Shown here piece after piece: positions 7,193 to 16,073 of a stretch of 64,000 nt of DNA; position 1 is the stretch's first letter; every line of letters begins with the position of its first letter. Both the position numbers and the translations under genes were made by a program. Location of the stretch: the NCBI RefSeq assembly GCF_018882095.1, contig NZ_JACVPD010000001.1, positions 372,001-436,000 on the forward strand. The letters run 5' to 3'. The stretch comes from Polynucleobacter sp. CS-Odin-A6. GTDB taxonomy: Bacteria > Pseudomonadota > Gammaproteobacteria > Burkholderiales > Burkholderiaceae. The notes below the pieces were generated by a model. The model saw only the letters and a program-made list of their open reading frames with translations. It was not told the DNA's origin and did no database searches.

Positions 7193-8806
7193 ATGACACG
7201 TTACTTTATCTGGCAATTATCGATTGCACTGAGTTTATTTTTCGGCTGTTTAATCTTAATAGGTGAAGACACGATTAAAGTTTGGATTCTATTTTCAATC
7301 TGCGTTGCTTTAGCTATCGTAGGGGTAAGTGATCTATTGCAGAAGAAGCATGCCATTTTGCGCAACTATCCCATCATTGGACATCTTCGATTTTGGTTGG
7401 AGTTTATTCGTCCAGAGATACGTCAGTATTTTCTAGAATCTGATAATGAGAAGCTACCATTCTCCCGAAATCAGAGGGCTTTGGTTTACCAGCGCTCCAA
7501 AAATTTATCTGATCAGCGTCCCTTTGGAACGATTGAAAATGTGTATGCCGATGGGTATGAGTGGTTAAGTTACTCTAATGCACCCTTATTAGCGCCGGTT
7601 GATCCTCAGGCACTTCGTATTACGGTGGGAGAGTTCAATTGTGCGCAACCCTATTCAATGTCGGTATTTAATATTTCGGCCATGAGCTTTGGGTCGCTTT
7701 CTGCTAATGCGGTGCTCGCGTTAAATAAAGGTGCAAAACTCGGTGGATTTGCTCAGGATACTGGCGAGGGTTCAGTATCCAAGTATCACAAAGTTCATGA
7801 CGGAGATCTCATTTGGGAGATTGGCTCTGGCTACTTTGGATGTCGCTTTGAAGATGGCCAATTTGACATCAATCAATTTACTGAGGTTGCCTTAGACCCG
7901 CAAATCAAGATGATTGAAATCAAATTATCTCAGGGTGCAAAACCAGGCCATGGAGGAATATTACCGGCAGCGAAGATCACCCCTGAAATAGCAGAGACAC
8001 GTGGCGTTCCAATGGGAGTGGATTGCATATCCCCGAGTCGACATACGGCTTTTAACACCCCTATAGAAATGCTTCAATTTATATCTGAGCTCAGAGAAAA
8101 ATCCAATGGCAAGCCTGTTGGTTTTAAATTGTGTGTTGGAAAACCTGAAGATTGGTTTGCCATATTAAAAGCGATGATGGAGAGTCAGTTAACCCCTGAT
8201 TTTATTGTTGTGGACGGTAGTGAAGGGGGTACTGGGTCAGCTCCAGTTGAATTTATTGATCATATTGGTATGCCAATGCGAGATAGTTTGAGATTAATTC
8301 ACACCACATTGATTGGTGCGAATTTACGAGATCGTATTCGAATTGGAGCTGCTGGAAAAATCATTTCTGCATTTGATATTGTGAGGGCTTGCTCTATAGG
8401 TGCCGATTGGTGCAATTCAGCGCGGGGCTTTATGTTTGCAATTGGCTGTATTCAGTCTCGGACTTGTAATACAGATCTTTGTCCTACGGGGGTCGCTACT
8501 CAAAATAAGCTAAGACAAAGAGCCCTCATACCAGCTGATAAAGGGGATCGAGTATTTCAGTATCACAAGAATACCCTGCATGCCTTATCTGAAATATTGA
8601 TGGCTGCTGGCTTAAGTCACACGGCTGGACTGACATCAGACCTGATTATGAGGAGAGATGAGAGAGGTATCGCCCAGCCCTTCTCAAAAAGTCTCATGCA
8701 CATCGAGGCCGGCTCCCTAACGAATCAATCTCCAGAACTTGCATTTACTGCAGAATTTTCTTTCTTGAAGCAGGCATGGGGTAGAGCTAGACCAGAAGTT
8801 TGGTAA
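7193..8806 (+). CDS. FMN-binding glutamate synthase-family protein with membrane anchor
   Basis: A 537-residue protein whose body (about residues 85-510) is the FMN and synthase domain of glutamate synthase large subunits. Visible motifs include the FNISAMSFGSLS region, GAKPGHGG and SEGGTG. A cysteine cluster CIQSRTCNTDLC has the spacing of the 3Fe-4S cluster. The glutaminase and C-terminal beta-helix domains of true GltB are absent. Two transmembrane helices lie at residues 5-25 and 28-48, so the catalytic domain is tethered to the membrane. The family is widespread as a stand-alone protein with unknown physiological substrate, so a GltB role should not be assumed. It stands alone between the tRNA scar and the lipid group. 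Confidence 0.85.
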   Translation: MTRYFIWQLSIALSLFFGCLILIGEDTIKVWILFSICVALAIVGVSDLLQKKHAILRNYPIIGHLRFWLEFIRPEIRQYFLESDNEKLPFSRNQRALVYQRSKNLSDQRPFGTIENVYADGYEWLSYSNAPLLAPVDPQALRITVGEFNCAQPYSMSVFNISAMSFGSLSANAVLALNKGAKLGGFAQDTGEGSVSKYHKVHDGDLIWEIGSGYFGCRFEDGQFDINQFTEVALDPQIKMIEIKLSQGAKPGHGGILPAAKITPEIAETRGVPMGVDCISPSRHTAFNTPIEMLQFISELREKSNGKPVGFKLCVGKPEDWFAILKAMMESQLTPDFIVVDGSEGGTGSAPVEFIDHIGMPMRDSLRLIHTTLIGANLRDRIRIGAAGKIISAFDIVRACSIGADWCNSARGFMFAIGCIQSRTCNTDLCPTGVATQNKLRQRALIPADKGDRVFQYHKNTLHALSEILMAAGLSHTAGLTSDLIMRRDERGIAQPFSKSLMHIEAGSLTNQSPELAFTAEFSFLKQAWGRARPEVW

Positions 8807-8968
8807 CGTCATTCGTAAGTGAGGGGCGAAAATTGAATGGAGTGAAGTTGCCGTACTTGAATTTTTTAATACGCCCTTAGTGCTACAAAGGTCTCATGAA
8901 TTCATAAAGGCGTCATACAAAAGAGTGAAGATAAAAGCCTGATCCTACTGTTATCAAAGGAAGATGGC

Positions 8969-9625
8969 GTGTTCACTCCAAAATTAAGTAGTAAAAAGGT
9001 GAGTTTCAATAGCAAATTCAATTCGCAAAATCAAGCATGTTTATCGAGGAATTCCTGGTTTAAAAATGCACCATTTTTATTATGCTTAATCGCCATTCAA
9101 CCTTGTTTTGCTAGCGCAGAATTATCGCCATACGATTTACAGGTTACTGTTGCTAAATCTCAATCCGGTTTTCATATACAGGCAAGCTATGTGGCCCCGG
9201 TGAGTCAGTGTGAGGCTTACGCTTTCTTGACTGACTATGAGGATATAAAAACGATTCCAGGGATTGTGGAATCTAAAGTTCGCCGAAGGAGTGGAAATAA
9301 GGTGACTGTAGAAAGGTTGATTGAGGAGCGCATTATGCTATTTCCGGTTCAATTACGATCTGAAGTGGAGTTTACGGAAATACCTAATCAAGGCTTAAAT
9401 TTTTTACAGACTAAGGGCGACAGTAAATCCTATTCAGGGACATGGCGATTGCAGCCCAGCGAAAAAGGTATTCAGGTCAAATATTCTAGTGTGGTGGAGC
9501 CTGACTCTTTTGTTCCTAGTGGGGTAATCGAGTATTTTATGAAAAACAATATTCGACGAACTTTTGAGTTGATGGCTGCCAGCATGGAGCGCAATCGAGA
9601 TGTTCTCAACTTAGCCTGCAGATAG
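8969..9625 (+). CDS. Exported START-like (SRPBCC/polyketide-cyclase family) protein
   Basis: A 218-residue protein with an N-terminal signal-type hydrophobic segment (FLLCLIAIQPCFASA, about residues 36-50). It is followed by one helix-grip domain of the SRPBCC/cyclase-dehydrase family, with motifs such as CEAYAFLTDYEDIKTIPGI. Such domains bind hydrophobic ligands including lipids. The GTG start is supported by AAGGA 5 bases upstream. Its 3' end overlaps the convergent phosphatidylserine decarboxylase gene by 15 bp. The neighbourhood suggests lipid binding or transfer in the periplasm; this is inference. Confidence 0.75.
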   Translation: MFTPKLSSKKVSFNSKFNSQNQACLSRNSWFKNAPFLLCLIAIQPCFASAELSPYDLQVTVAKSQSGFHIQASYVAPVSQCEAYAFLTDYEDIKTIPGIVESKVRRRSGNKVTVERLIEERIMLFPVQLRSEVEFTEIPNQGLNFLQTKGDSKSYSGTWRLQPSEKGIQVKYSSVVEPDSFVPSGVIEYFMKNNIRRTFELMAASMERNRDVLNLACR

Positions 9626-10516
9626 CCCCTGCTGATTGACAGTTTCAAATAAAGCCTCTCCCATCCGAATTGGGTCGCCAAGCGTTAATTTTGAAAAGAG
9701 TCGATAATTTTTTGGGGCAAAAACAATAATAGTGGAGCCATGCTGAAACCAGCCTAACTCTTCACCTCGCTTGACCTTAACATCGCAGTCAATTTGATTT
9801 GGGCCCTGATACTTCAAATGAAGCAGTAAGTTGAGGCAATGAAGGCGAATGCTAGCAACCAATATCGCAGCTACAGGTACAAGAGTAAGGACAGAGACTT
9901 CACTTGATGTGCCGATGGGATTTAACTCACACTCGATTACAGCCCTTTCATTCTTGCAAAATAACCGTTCAACCCGCTTTAAGGCAATTGGGTTGACATT
10001 CCAGGTATCGCCTGAAATATAAGTTATTTTTCTTATGCGCATTGCTGCAGGAGCATGAAAGCGGTGATACATACTTGAAGTGAGTCTTAAGGTGACGTAT
10101 TCGCATCCCTCATAGCTCTTTGCTAGAGTCTGGTTTGGTATCAAGTCATCCAAAGGATAAGCAAATCCCTTCGCTTGAAAAACTGCCCCATTTTTAACTT
10201 GACCAAATGCGCCTATAAGCGCATCACAAGGGCTCACTAAGTAATTCAAATCGGGGTTGATGGGCCTTGCATTCGGTTTTAATTCACGGGTAAAGCAGGC
10301 ATGCATGCTTTTAAAGTGGCGCTCTTTCGCCTCAGATAAATCCAGCGCAGAAAAGAATTGCCAAATTTTGATGGAGATAAAAGCGACCAGTGGGTTTTCA
10401 ATTTGGCTAAACCAACCGATAAAGCGGGTTAAAGCATTGCGAGGGATTCGATTGGTCAGAAGAAAATTGAGATCTTCTTGCGAAAGAATGGTTTGGATAG
10501 TTTTTTTGACTGACAT
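9611..10516 (-). CDS. Phosphatidylserine decarboxylase-like proenzyme
   Basis: A 301-residue proenzyme of the Psd family that decarboxylates phosphatidylserine to phosphatidylethanolamine at the inner membrane. The self-cleavage motif is seen as FQHGST near the C-terminus, where S261 would form the pyruvoyl group and leave an alpha chain of about 41 residues. The conserved SSMYHRFHAP motif with the processing histidine is also present. Length and order match bacterial Psd. A palindrome TGACA-N6-TGTCA covers its start codon, suggesting repression or control at this site. It may be a second, specialised Psd rather than the housekeeping copy; the window cannot show this. Confidence 0.88.
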   Translation of the reverse strand: MSVKKTIQTILSQEDLNFLLTNRIPRNALTRFIGWFSQIENPLVAFISIKIWQFFSALDLSEAKERHFKSMHACFTRELKPNARPINPDLNYLVSPCDALIGAFGQVKNGAVFQAKGFAYPLDDLIPNQTLAKSYEGCEYVTLRLTSSMYHRFHAPAAMRIRKITYISGDTWNVNPIALKRVERLFCKNERAVIECELNPIGTSSEVSVLTLVPVAAILVASIRLHCLNLLLHLKYQGPNQIDCDVKVKRGEELGWFQHGSTIIVFAPKNYRLFSKLTLGDPIRMGEALFETVNQQGLSAG

Positions 10517-10526
10517 AATTTTGTCA
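10511..10526. promoter_or_regulatory. Palindrome TGACA-N6-TGTCA between psd-like and aminotransferase genes
   Basis: TGACATAATTTTGTCA overlaps the psd-like start codon and lies 45 bp before the divergent aminotransferase. The same TGACA-N6-TGTCA arrangement occurs at 12961-12976 in the next divergent intergenic region. This suggests a shared operator for the lipid group. Confidence 0.5.
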
Positions 10527-10570
10527 AATAAATGAAGTAAAAGTGTTATATATCAGGAATTGGGGTTTGT

Positions 10571-12223
10571 ATGGATAATCAGATCGCTTTAAGTATATTC
10601 GGTGCAGGATTTGGGGTGTGGATTGCCCGTAAGATTTTTCAGAGACTTCAGTTATCTAAGGCAAAGCATCCCTCCTTAACCGGTCATTCTCGTATGGCAA
10701 AGCGAGTGGCACGCTTAATTCCCTTCTATTCTTTTGGCCGAGAATCCTTTTTTCAAGTAGATGGAGCACCGGAAAATATCGCATCCTTGAGGGAGGCAGG
10801 CTTTACTCGTCTCTCAAGTCTGTATAAAGAGCGTTTTCCAAAGTCAGTAAGTCTGACTAACCAGGCCGCACACAACATATCCGATTTGCAATTTACTGCA
10901 AAGTACCGAGTTCCTTTTCAGTTCACCCAAGTAGTCAGCGAGCATTTAAAGTCGGGTAGCTTTATGCAATCGTCTTCGGGTGTGACATTAACCGATTTGG
11001 ATGGCAATCTCTTTTATGACTTAACCGGCTCATACGGTGTCAATGTGCTTGGTTATGACTTTTATAAAAAATCTATTGAAGAAGGTGCTAGACGCGTTTC
11101 TGATTTAGGCCCTGTTCTTGGCTTTTATCACCCCCTAGTTGCAGATAATGTAAAGCGCTTACAAGCGATTTCAGGACTCGATGAAATATCCTTTCATATG
11201 TCCGGTACAGAGGCAGTGATGCAAGCAGTACGTTTGGCCCGTTATCACACTAAGAGGAGCCATGTAGTGCGCTTTAATGGCGCTTATCACGGTTGGTGGG
11301 AGGATGTTCAGCCTGGCATTGGCAATCCGCTTCCTCCAAGAGAAACCTACACACTGAAAGAGGCTGATCAGGACACATTACGCGTCCTTCGCAACAGAAA
11401 AAATATTGCCTGCGTTTTAGTGAATCCATTACAGGCATTGCAACCTAATAAAAGTGCGCCTGGGGACTCTTCACTTTTGGATAGCTCTCGCAAAGGCCAT
11501 TTTGACCGTGCTGCGTATACCAAGTGGCTTAAGCAATTAAGAGATGTCTGTACTGAAAACGGGATTGTTTTAATTTTCGATGAAGTGTTTGTGGGATTTC
11601 GTTTGGCCCAGGGTGGTGCCCAGGAGTATTTCGGTGTTCGTGCTGATATGGTGACTTATGGCAAGACCTTAGGCGGCGGCTTGCCTATTGGGGTAGTTTG
11701 CGGGCGTAGTGATTTAATGAAGCGGTTTAGAGATACAAAACCAGCAGATATTTGCTTCGCAAGGGGAACCTTTAATTCGCATCCCTATGTAATGGGAGCA
11801 ATGCAAGTCTTTTTAGAGCAACTCGAAGCCCCAGAAATACAAAAAATGTACTCAGACTTGGACCAAATATGGGATCAACGTGCTGAGCGTCTGAATGAGC
11901 GGCTGCTTGAGCTGGATTTACCAGTCAGAGTGGCGAACATGTCGAGTATTTGGACTGTCTATTTCACGGAACCCAGTCGCTATAACTGGATGCTTCAGTA
12001 CTACTTAAAAGCGCAAGGCTTAGCTTTAAGCTGGATCGGTACAGGAAGATTTATTTTTAGCCTGAACTATACAGACGAGGACATGCTGGTTGTACAAGAG
12101 CGTTTTATTGCTGCAGCCCAATTAATGAAACAAGATGCCTGGTGGTGGAATGGCAATGGCCACAGCAATAAATCAATTAAACGCCAAATCCTTAAAGAAA
12201 TGCTTTTCAGTAAGAAAACCTAA
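10571..12223 (+). CDS. Class III PLP aminotransferase (glutamate-semialdehyde aminomutase-like)
   Basis: A 550-residue fold-type I PLP enzyme. An N-terminal extension of about 110 residues with a hydrophobic start (SIFGAGFGVWIA) precedes the aminotransferase domain. Visible residues are the PLP-binding SGTEAVMQA, the FNGAYHGWW motif, D337 in IFDEVF and the Schiff-base lysine K365 in TYGKTLGGG. The domain resembles glutamate-1-semialdehyde 2,1-aminomutase and omega-aminotransferases. The long N-terminus and lipid-gene context argue against the HemL role. The substrate is unknown; an amino group on a lipid or polyketide-like molecule would suit the neighbours, but that is speculation. The gene is divergent from psd. 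Confidence 0.8.
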   Translation: MDNQIALSIFGAGFGVWIARKIFQRLQLSKAKHPSLTGHSRMAKRVARLIPFYSFGRESFFQVDGAPENIASLREAGFTRLSSLYKERFPKSVSLTNQAAHNISDLQFTAKYRVPFQFTQVVSEHLKSGSFMQSSSGVTLTDLDGNLFYDLTGSYGVNVLGYDFYKKSIEEGARRVSDLGPVLGFYHPLVADNVKRLQAISGLDEISFHMSGTEAVMQAVRLARYHTKRSHVVRFNGAYHGWWEDVQPGIGNPLPPRETYTLKEADQDTLRVLRNRKNIACVLVNPLQALQPNKSAPGDSSLLDSSRKGHFDRAAYTKWLKQLRDVCTENGIVLIFDEVFVGFRLAQGGAQEYFGVRADMVTYGKTLGGGLPIGVVCGRSDLMKRFRDTKPADICFARGTFNSHPYVMGAMQVFLEQLEAPEIQKMYSDLDQIWDQRAERLNERLLELDLPVRVANMSSIWTVYFTEPSRYNWMLQYYLKAQGLALSWIGTGRFIFSLNYTDEDMLVVQERFIAAAQLMKQDAWWWNGNGHSNKSIKRQILKEMLFSKKT

Positions 12224-12242
12224 GTAGCAAGAGGTCTCTGTA

Positions 12243-12884
12243 TTACTTTACGGAACTTAGGTTTTCATCTAGCTCAACCGCTTGATTCATTGGGTCGATA
12301 AGCTGTCCACGCAGTAAATAGAGCGGGGAAGTGGCATAGATTTTTGCATCATGAAAAGGATCCGTAATGATCTTAGTCATCCAAGCAAAGGCAGCTTCAA
12401 CATCGTGAATGAAGAACAGATGGACTGTGCGAAAAAGTACTCCACCAACTCCAAGCCAAAGCCATAAAAGACCCGTTTGTCGAATAAAGCCTTCAGTATT
12501 GGTGAAGGTGTTTAAGGCTACAAATTTTTGTAGGAAAACTGGGTTGGCGTAAACCAAGACTGGAATTGCAGCCCAAATGACCAGGAGTACTATTTTTCTA
12601 TTCAAGTTATAGCCAACCTTAATTTCTTCTTTATATTCATGAGTGGCACGATTGACCTCATCGTATCCTTTAGGCTCAAAAAAGAAATGCCCGCTTTGAC
12701 GGGTTGTCATCGCCACTAGCCAGGCTAATAGTGAAGCGGCAATGGGATCGGTAAATAGTAAAAAATAGGCCGTCAAGAAGCTCAATGCACTTACCAAGTG
12801 TAAAGATTGGTTGATACGGCTGTGGTGATAATAGCGATGATCATCCCAGCGTTGTTTTTTTAGAGTTTCAAGAAAATGAATCAA
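12243..12884 (-). CDS. Mpo1-like (DUF962-type) membrane protein
   Basis: A 213-residue protein with about four hydrophobic helices. The motifs RYYHHSRINQSLHLVSA near the start and RQSGHFFFE at about residue 65 resemble the histidine motifs of the Mpo1/DUF962 family, iron-dependent 2-hydroxy fatty acid dioxygenases. Histidines for metal binding are therefore plausible. The protein is longer than minimal family members because of an extra C-terminal half with further helices. It lies between an aminotransferase and a glycosyltransferase, in keeping with fatty acid or lipid modification. The match is by motif only. Confidence 0.6.
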   Translation of the reverse strand: MIHFLETLKKQRWDDHRYYHHSRINQSLHLVSALSFLTAYFLLFTDPIAASLLAWLVAMTTRQSGHFFFEPKGYDEVNRATHEYKEEIKVGYNLNRKIVLLVIWAAIPVLVYANPVFLQKFVALNTFTNTEGFIRQTGLLWLWLGVGGVLFRTVHLFFIHDVEAAFAWMTKIITDPFHDAKIYATSPLYLLRGQLIDPMNQAVELDENLSSVK

Positions 12885-12958
12885 TTTTGGATCCCATGCA
12901 AATAATTGGTGTTTAAAAATTACAATTTTGTGAATGCCACCTATATTTACAATTTTTT

Positions 12959-12998
12959 TATGACAAATTTATGTCAAACCTAGATTTACATTGTCATA
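12959..12998. promoter_or_regulatory. Compound inverted repeat in the promoter of the GT4/lplT operon
   Basis: TGACA-N6-TGTCA (12961-12976) is nested in a wider inverted repeat TATGACA-N26-TGTCATA (12959-12965 and 12992-12998). It lies 35-75 bp before the glycosyltransferase and between divergent genes. The inner palindrome matches that at 10511, and the outer pair resembles 15979-16021. Likely an operator; the binding protein is unknown. Confidence 0.5.
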
Positions 12999-13032
12999 AA
13001 ACTGTTACTTTTCTCAAGAATACTCAGTACTT

Positions 13033-14271
13033 ATGACTGTACTATTCGAAGAAAATCTAAACAATGATCTTAATCACGCTTTGAAGATAGCTATCGTTAC
13101 TGAAACATATCCTCCAGAGGTAAATGGGGTAGCTAGTACAGTCGCTCGTTTTATTAACGGTTTGCTAGAGCTGGGCCATGATATTACGCTTGTCAGACCT
13201 CGCCAAGGCTTAAAAGATAGCCCTAAAAGTGAATCTAGATTCCGAGAAGTTCTGACTTTGGGAATTCCGATTCCAGGTTACAGCTCTTTAAAGATTGGAA
13301 TACCCCAAAAAAATAGATTGTTAAAAAAATGGTCATCAGACAGACCCAATCTTGTCCATATTGTTACTGAAGGACCTCTTGGACGCTCGGCTCTAGAGGC
13401 GGCTAAAAAATTAGGCATTCCTGTTTGTTCGGATTTTCGAACCAACTTTGATGCTTACTCGGCTCACTATGGGTTGAGCTGGCTGAAAAGTCCAATTCAG
13501 AGATACATGCGTTACTTTCATAACAAAAGTAACTTCACTATGGTGCCAACCCAAGCACTCAAAAATCAGCTATTGAGTCAAGGATTCGAAAGAATCAGAG
13601 TATTAGCACGAGGCATTGATACGCAATTATTTCACCCATCAAAGCGCTGCCAAGACTTAAGGGGTAGCTGGGGAGTAAGAGAGCATGAAAAAGTAGTGCT
13701 GTATGTCGGCAGACTCGCATCCGAGAAAAATTTGCAAATGACTTTAGATGCATTTAAGGCGATGTCGCAGCAAAATCCAAATCTGAAGATGGTGTGGGTT
13801 GGTGATGGCCCTCAAAGAGGTGCATTGGAGTTAAGTTGCCCCAATAGCATCTTCACTGGAGTGCAGGTTGATCATAGTCTTGCAGCGCATTACGCAAGTG
13901 GCGATATCTTTTTATTTTCTAGCCTAAGCGAAACCTTTGGGAACGTGACGCTAGAGGCAATGGCTAGTGGTTTAGCTGTCTTGGCCTATGACTACGCAGC
14001 GGCTAAGCAATATATTAGTCATGGTGAAAATGGTCTCTTGGCTAACCCAGAGGATGCCGGCTCTTTTATTACGCATAGTCTTGAAATGGCGAGGAATGAC
14101 TTTGATCTTGAAAAATTAAAAATCAATGCAAGAAAGACTACCTTGGATATTTCGTGGAATAAAATCACTAAAAATCTTGAAGATAATTATCAGGATTTAA
14201 TAGTAAATTCGTCTGCAGAAGATGCATTATCACCCTCAATTAATTTGAGTGAAATGCTTATCAAGCAATGA
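13033..14271 (+). CDS. GT4-family glycosyltransferase (lipid mannosyltransferase/SQD2-like)
   Basis: A 412-residue GT-B glycosyltransferase. The N-terminal acceptor domain opens with IAIVTETYPPEVNGVAS, as in SQD2, PimB and related enzymes that glycosylate lipids. The C-terminal donor domain has VLYVGRLASEKN, VGDGP and the nucleotide-sugar motif SLSETFGNVTLEAMASG. No signal peptide is present, so it would work on the cytoplasmic face of the membrane. Its stop overlaps the LplT start by 4 bp (ATGA), so the two are co-translated. A membrane glycolipid product is likely; sugar donor and acceptor are not determined. Confidence 0.8.
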   Translation: MTVLFEENLNNDLNHALKIAIVTETYPPEVNGVASTVARFINGLLELGHDITLVRPRQGLKDSPKSESRFREVLTLGIPIPGYSSLKIGIPQKNRLLKKWSSDRPNLVHIVTEGPLGRSALEAAKKLGIPVCSDFRTNFDAYSAHYGLSWLKSPIQRYMRYFHNKSNFTMVPTQALKNQLLSQGFERIRVLARGIDTQLFHPSKRCQDLRGSWGVREHEKVVLYVGRLASEKNLQMTLDAFKAMSQQNPNLKMVWVGDGPQRGALELSCPNSIFTGVQVDHSLAAHYASGDIFLFSSLSETFGNVTLEAMASGLAVLAYDYAAAKQYISHGENGLLANPEDAGSFITHSLEMARNDFDLEKLKINARKTTLDISWNKITKNLEDNYQDLIVNSSAEDALSPSINLSEMLIKQ

Positions 14272-15581
14272 ATCGTACTTTCTATACAGTAGCGATTTCA
14301 CAATTCCTATCTTCACTAGCAGACAACGCATTACTCATAGTGTCAATTGCGCTCTTAGTTGCGATGCAGGAGCCTGATTGGGTTTCGCCATTGCTCAAAA
14401 TTTCATTTGTAGTTCCTTATGTTCTTTTTGCTCCATTTGTTGGGGCATTCGCAGATTCGCGACCTAAGGGTCAAGTCATGCTGATTTCCAACCTGCTAAA
14501 GGTATGTGGATGCAGCTTAATTCTTTTTGGAACACACCCTTTATTGGGGTATGGCATCGTGGGAGTTGGAGCAGCTTTGTATGCACCTGCAAAGTATGGA
14601 ATCTTGACTGAATTATTGCCAAAAGATAAGTTGGTTGCGGCGAATGGCTGGATGGAGGGTCTCATCATCGCCTCTATTATTTTTGGAACACTATTGGGGG
14701 GATTCCTAATTAGTGATTATTTGTATCAAATATTATTACAGCAGAATTCAGAATTATTCATGAGTCATATCCAATCATCTGGGGATATTGCAATCCATCT
14801 CATTTCGATTATTTACCTAATCGCTGCCATCTTGAATGTACCGCTATTGAATTTTGGGACTCGTTATCAAAAATTGACTCTAAATTGTGGTGATTTGCTA
14901 AACAATTTCTCAAATTGTTTTAGGAACTTGTGGCTTGACCGACTTGGCAAAATCTCCCTAATAGTCACCACATTATTTTGGGGTGCTGGGGCAACGCTCC
15001 AATTTATCATGTTGAAATGGGCTGAGTATGCTTTAGGTATGAATCTTGCTCAAAGTGCAGCTCTACAAGCTATTTCTGCTATCGGTGTGGCTTTGGGAGC
15101 GGTTTATGCGGCCTGTAGAGTGTCTCTGCAGAATTCTACTAATGTATTGCCTTACGGAGCGCTAATGGGTTTGGTAGTTTGTTTAATTGGTATGTACAAC
15201 AACGAACTACTGCCACCAACGATTCTCGTCCAAGTTGATTTCATCAAGATAGTGTTGAACGAATTACCTGCCTATTGCTTATTGATCTTATTGGGTTGGT
15301 TATCAGGTTATTTTGTGGTTCCAATGAATGCCTTATTACAGTACCGAGGATATGCCTTGATGTCTACCGGCCAATCTATTGCCGTACAGGGTTTTAGTGA
15401 AAACATCTCTATTTTAGTCATGCTGTTCATCTACTCCGTGCTACTGTGGCTCAATCTTAGCTTGACTCTAATCATTATTGGATTTGGCCTATTTGTTTTT
15501 CTGTCTATGCTGTTCATTATGTATGGAAATTCTAAAGCTGAAGGCGAGGATCTAAATTTGGTCAACAACACCGCTAACTAG
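14268..15581 (+). CDS. lplT: Lysophospholipid transporter LplT (MFS)
   Basis: A 437-residue MFS protein with about twelve helices. The opening FYTVAISQFLSSLADNALLIV, the PFVGAFADSRPKG loop and the LYAPAKYGILTELLP motif are typical of LplT, which flips lysophosphatidylethanolamine inward for re-acylation. In many bacteria lplT is linked to the acyltransferase aas; no acyltransferase is seen here. Instead it is coupled to a glycosyltransferase and close to a phosphatidylserine decarboxylase, so a role in lipid remodelling is probable. Confidence 0.85.
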   Translation: MNRTFYTVAISQFLSSLADNALLIVSIALLVAMQEPDWVSPLLKISFVVPYVLFAPFVGAFADSRPKGQVMLISNLLKVCGCSLILFGTHPLLGYGIVGVGAALYAPAKYGILTELLPKDKLVAANGWMEGLIIASIIFGTLLGGFLISDYLYQILLQQNSELFMSHIQSSGDIAIHLISIIYLIAAILNVPLLNFGTRYQKLTLNCGDLLNNFSNCFRNLWLDRLGKISLIVTTLFWGAGATLQFIMLKWAEYALGMNLAQSAALQAISAIGVALGAVYAACRVSLQNSTNVLPYGALMGLVVCLIGMYNNELLPPTILVQVDFIKIVLNELPAYCLLILLGWLSGYFVVPMNALLQYRGYALMSTGQSIAVQGFSENISILVMLFIYSVLLWLNLSLTLIIIGFGLFVFLSMLFIMYGNSKAEGEDLNLVNNTAN

Positions 15582-15609
15582 CTTTAAGAGTGATCCATTT
15601 TTAACAGCA

Positions 15610-15774
15610 TCAGCAAGATTCAAGATCATCATCGATAAATTCGTATTCCAAGTCGATTTGTTTGCAAACTTGATGTTGCCATATGAGTCTTTCTTTTAAT
15701 AAATCGTGCGTTAGTGAGTTGGTGTACAGATCGAAATATTCGTCATCTTCTGTAGCATAACGGCGGTCATTCAT
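15610..15774 (-). CDS. Small acidic protein, 54 residues, unknown
   Basis: A short gene reading MNDRRYATEDDEYF at the start and rich in D, E, Y and L, with EFIDDDLESC at the end. A strong GGAGG lies 5 bases before the ATG at 15774; another ATG at 15777 is directly in front. No domain is recognised. It is convergent with lplT and divergent from a second small gene of 80 residues. The good ribosome binding site and codon pattern support it, but there is no homology evidence. Confidence 0.5.
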   Translation of the reverse strand: MNDRRYATEDDEYFDLYTNSLTHDLLKERLIWQHQVCKQIDLEYEFIDDDLESC

Positions 15775-15978
15775 CATTCCCTCCAATGTGTTCAGGTTTG
15801 TAACCCAAGCATTTAAAAAGTAAGTGCATTAATGTGGTTATTAACTACTTCACTTTTTTATTCAAAAACCGCTTAAATTCTCTTATGTCTTTAATGACAT
15901 GTCTATCGTTTCTTAAAATATTTCTATGGATTTTACGAAGTGAAATTAGCCTATGGGGGTTTGATCAATAGATCTCAA

Positions 15979-16021
15979 ATATGACAAGGAATGCAATAGA
16001 AAATTCATCGAGATGTCATAT
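15979..16021. promoter_or_regulatory. Inverted repeat ATATGACA-N27-TGTCATAT
   Basis: Two perfect 8-base arms (15979-15986 and 16014-16021) lie about 50-90 bp before the 80-residue gene. The half-sites and their spacing resemble the outer repeat at 12959-12998, so the same regulator may act at both. Confidence 0.45.
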
Positions 16022-16073
16022 GAAAGGTTGAGCATAGCGGTCGAGATTGATAATCAATTGAAGGAGACCCGTA

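Noticed and set aside
7193-8806. Calling this gene gltB
   Set aside because: The glutaminase and C-terminal domains are missing and membrane helices are added, so it is only a family member.
10571-12223. Calling this gene hemL for tetrapyrrole synthesis
   Set aside because: The long N-terminal extension and lipid-gene neighbours differ from HemL, and the resemblance is only at the fold level.
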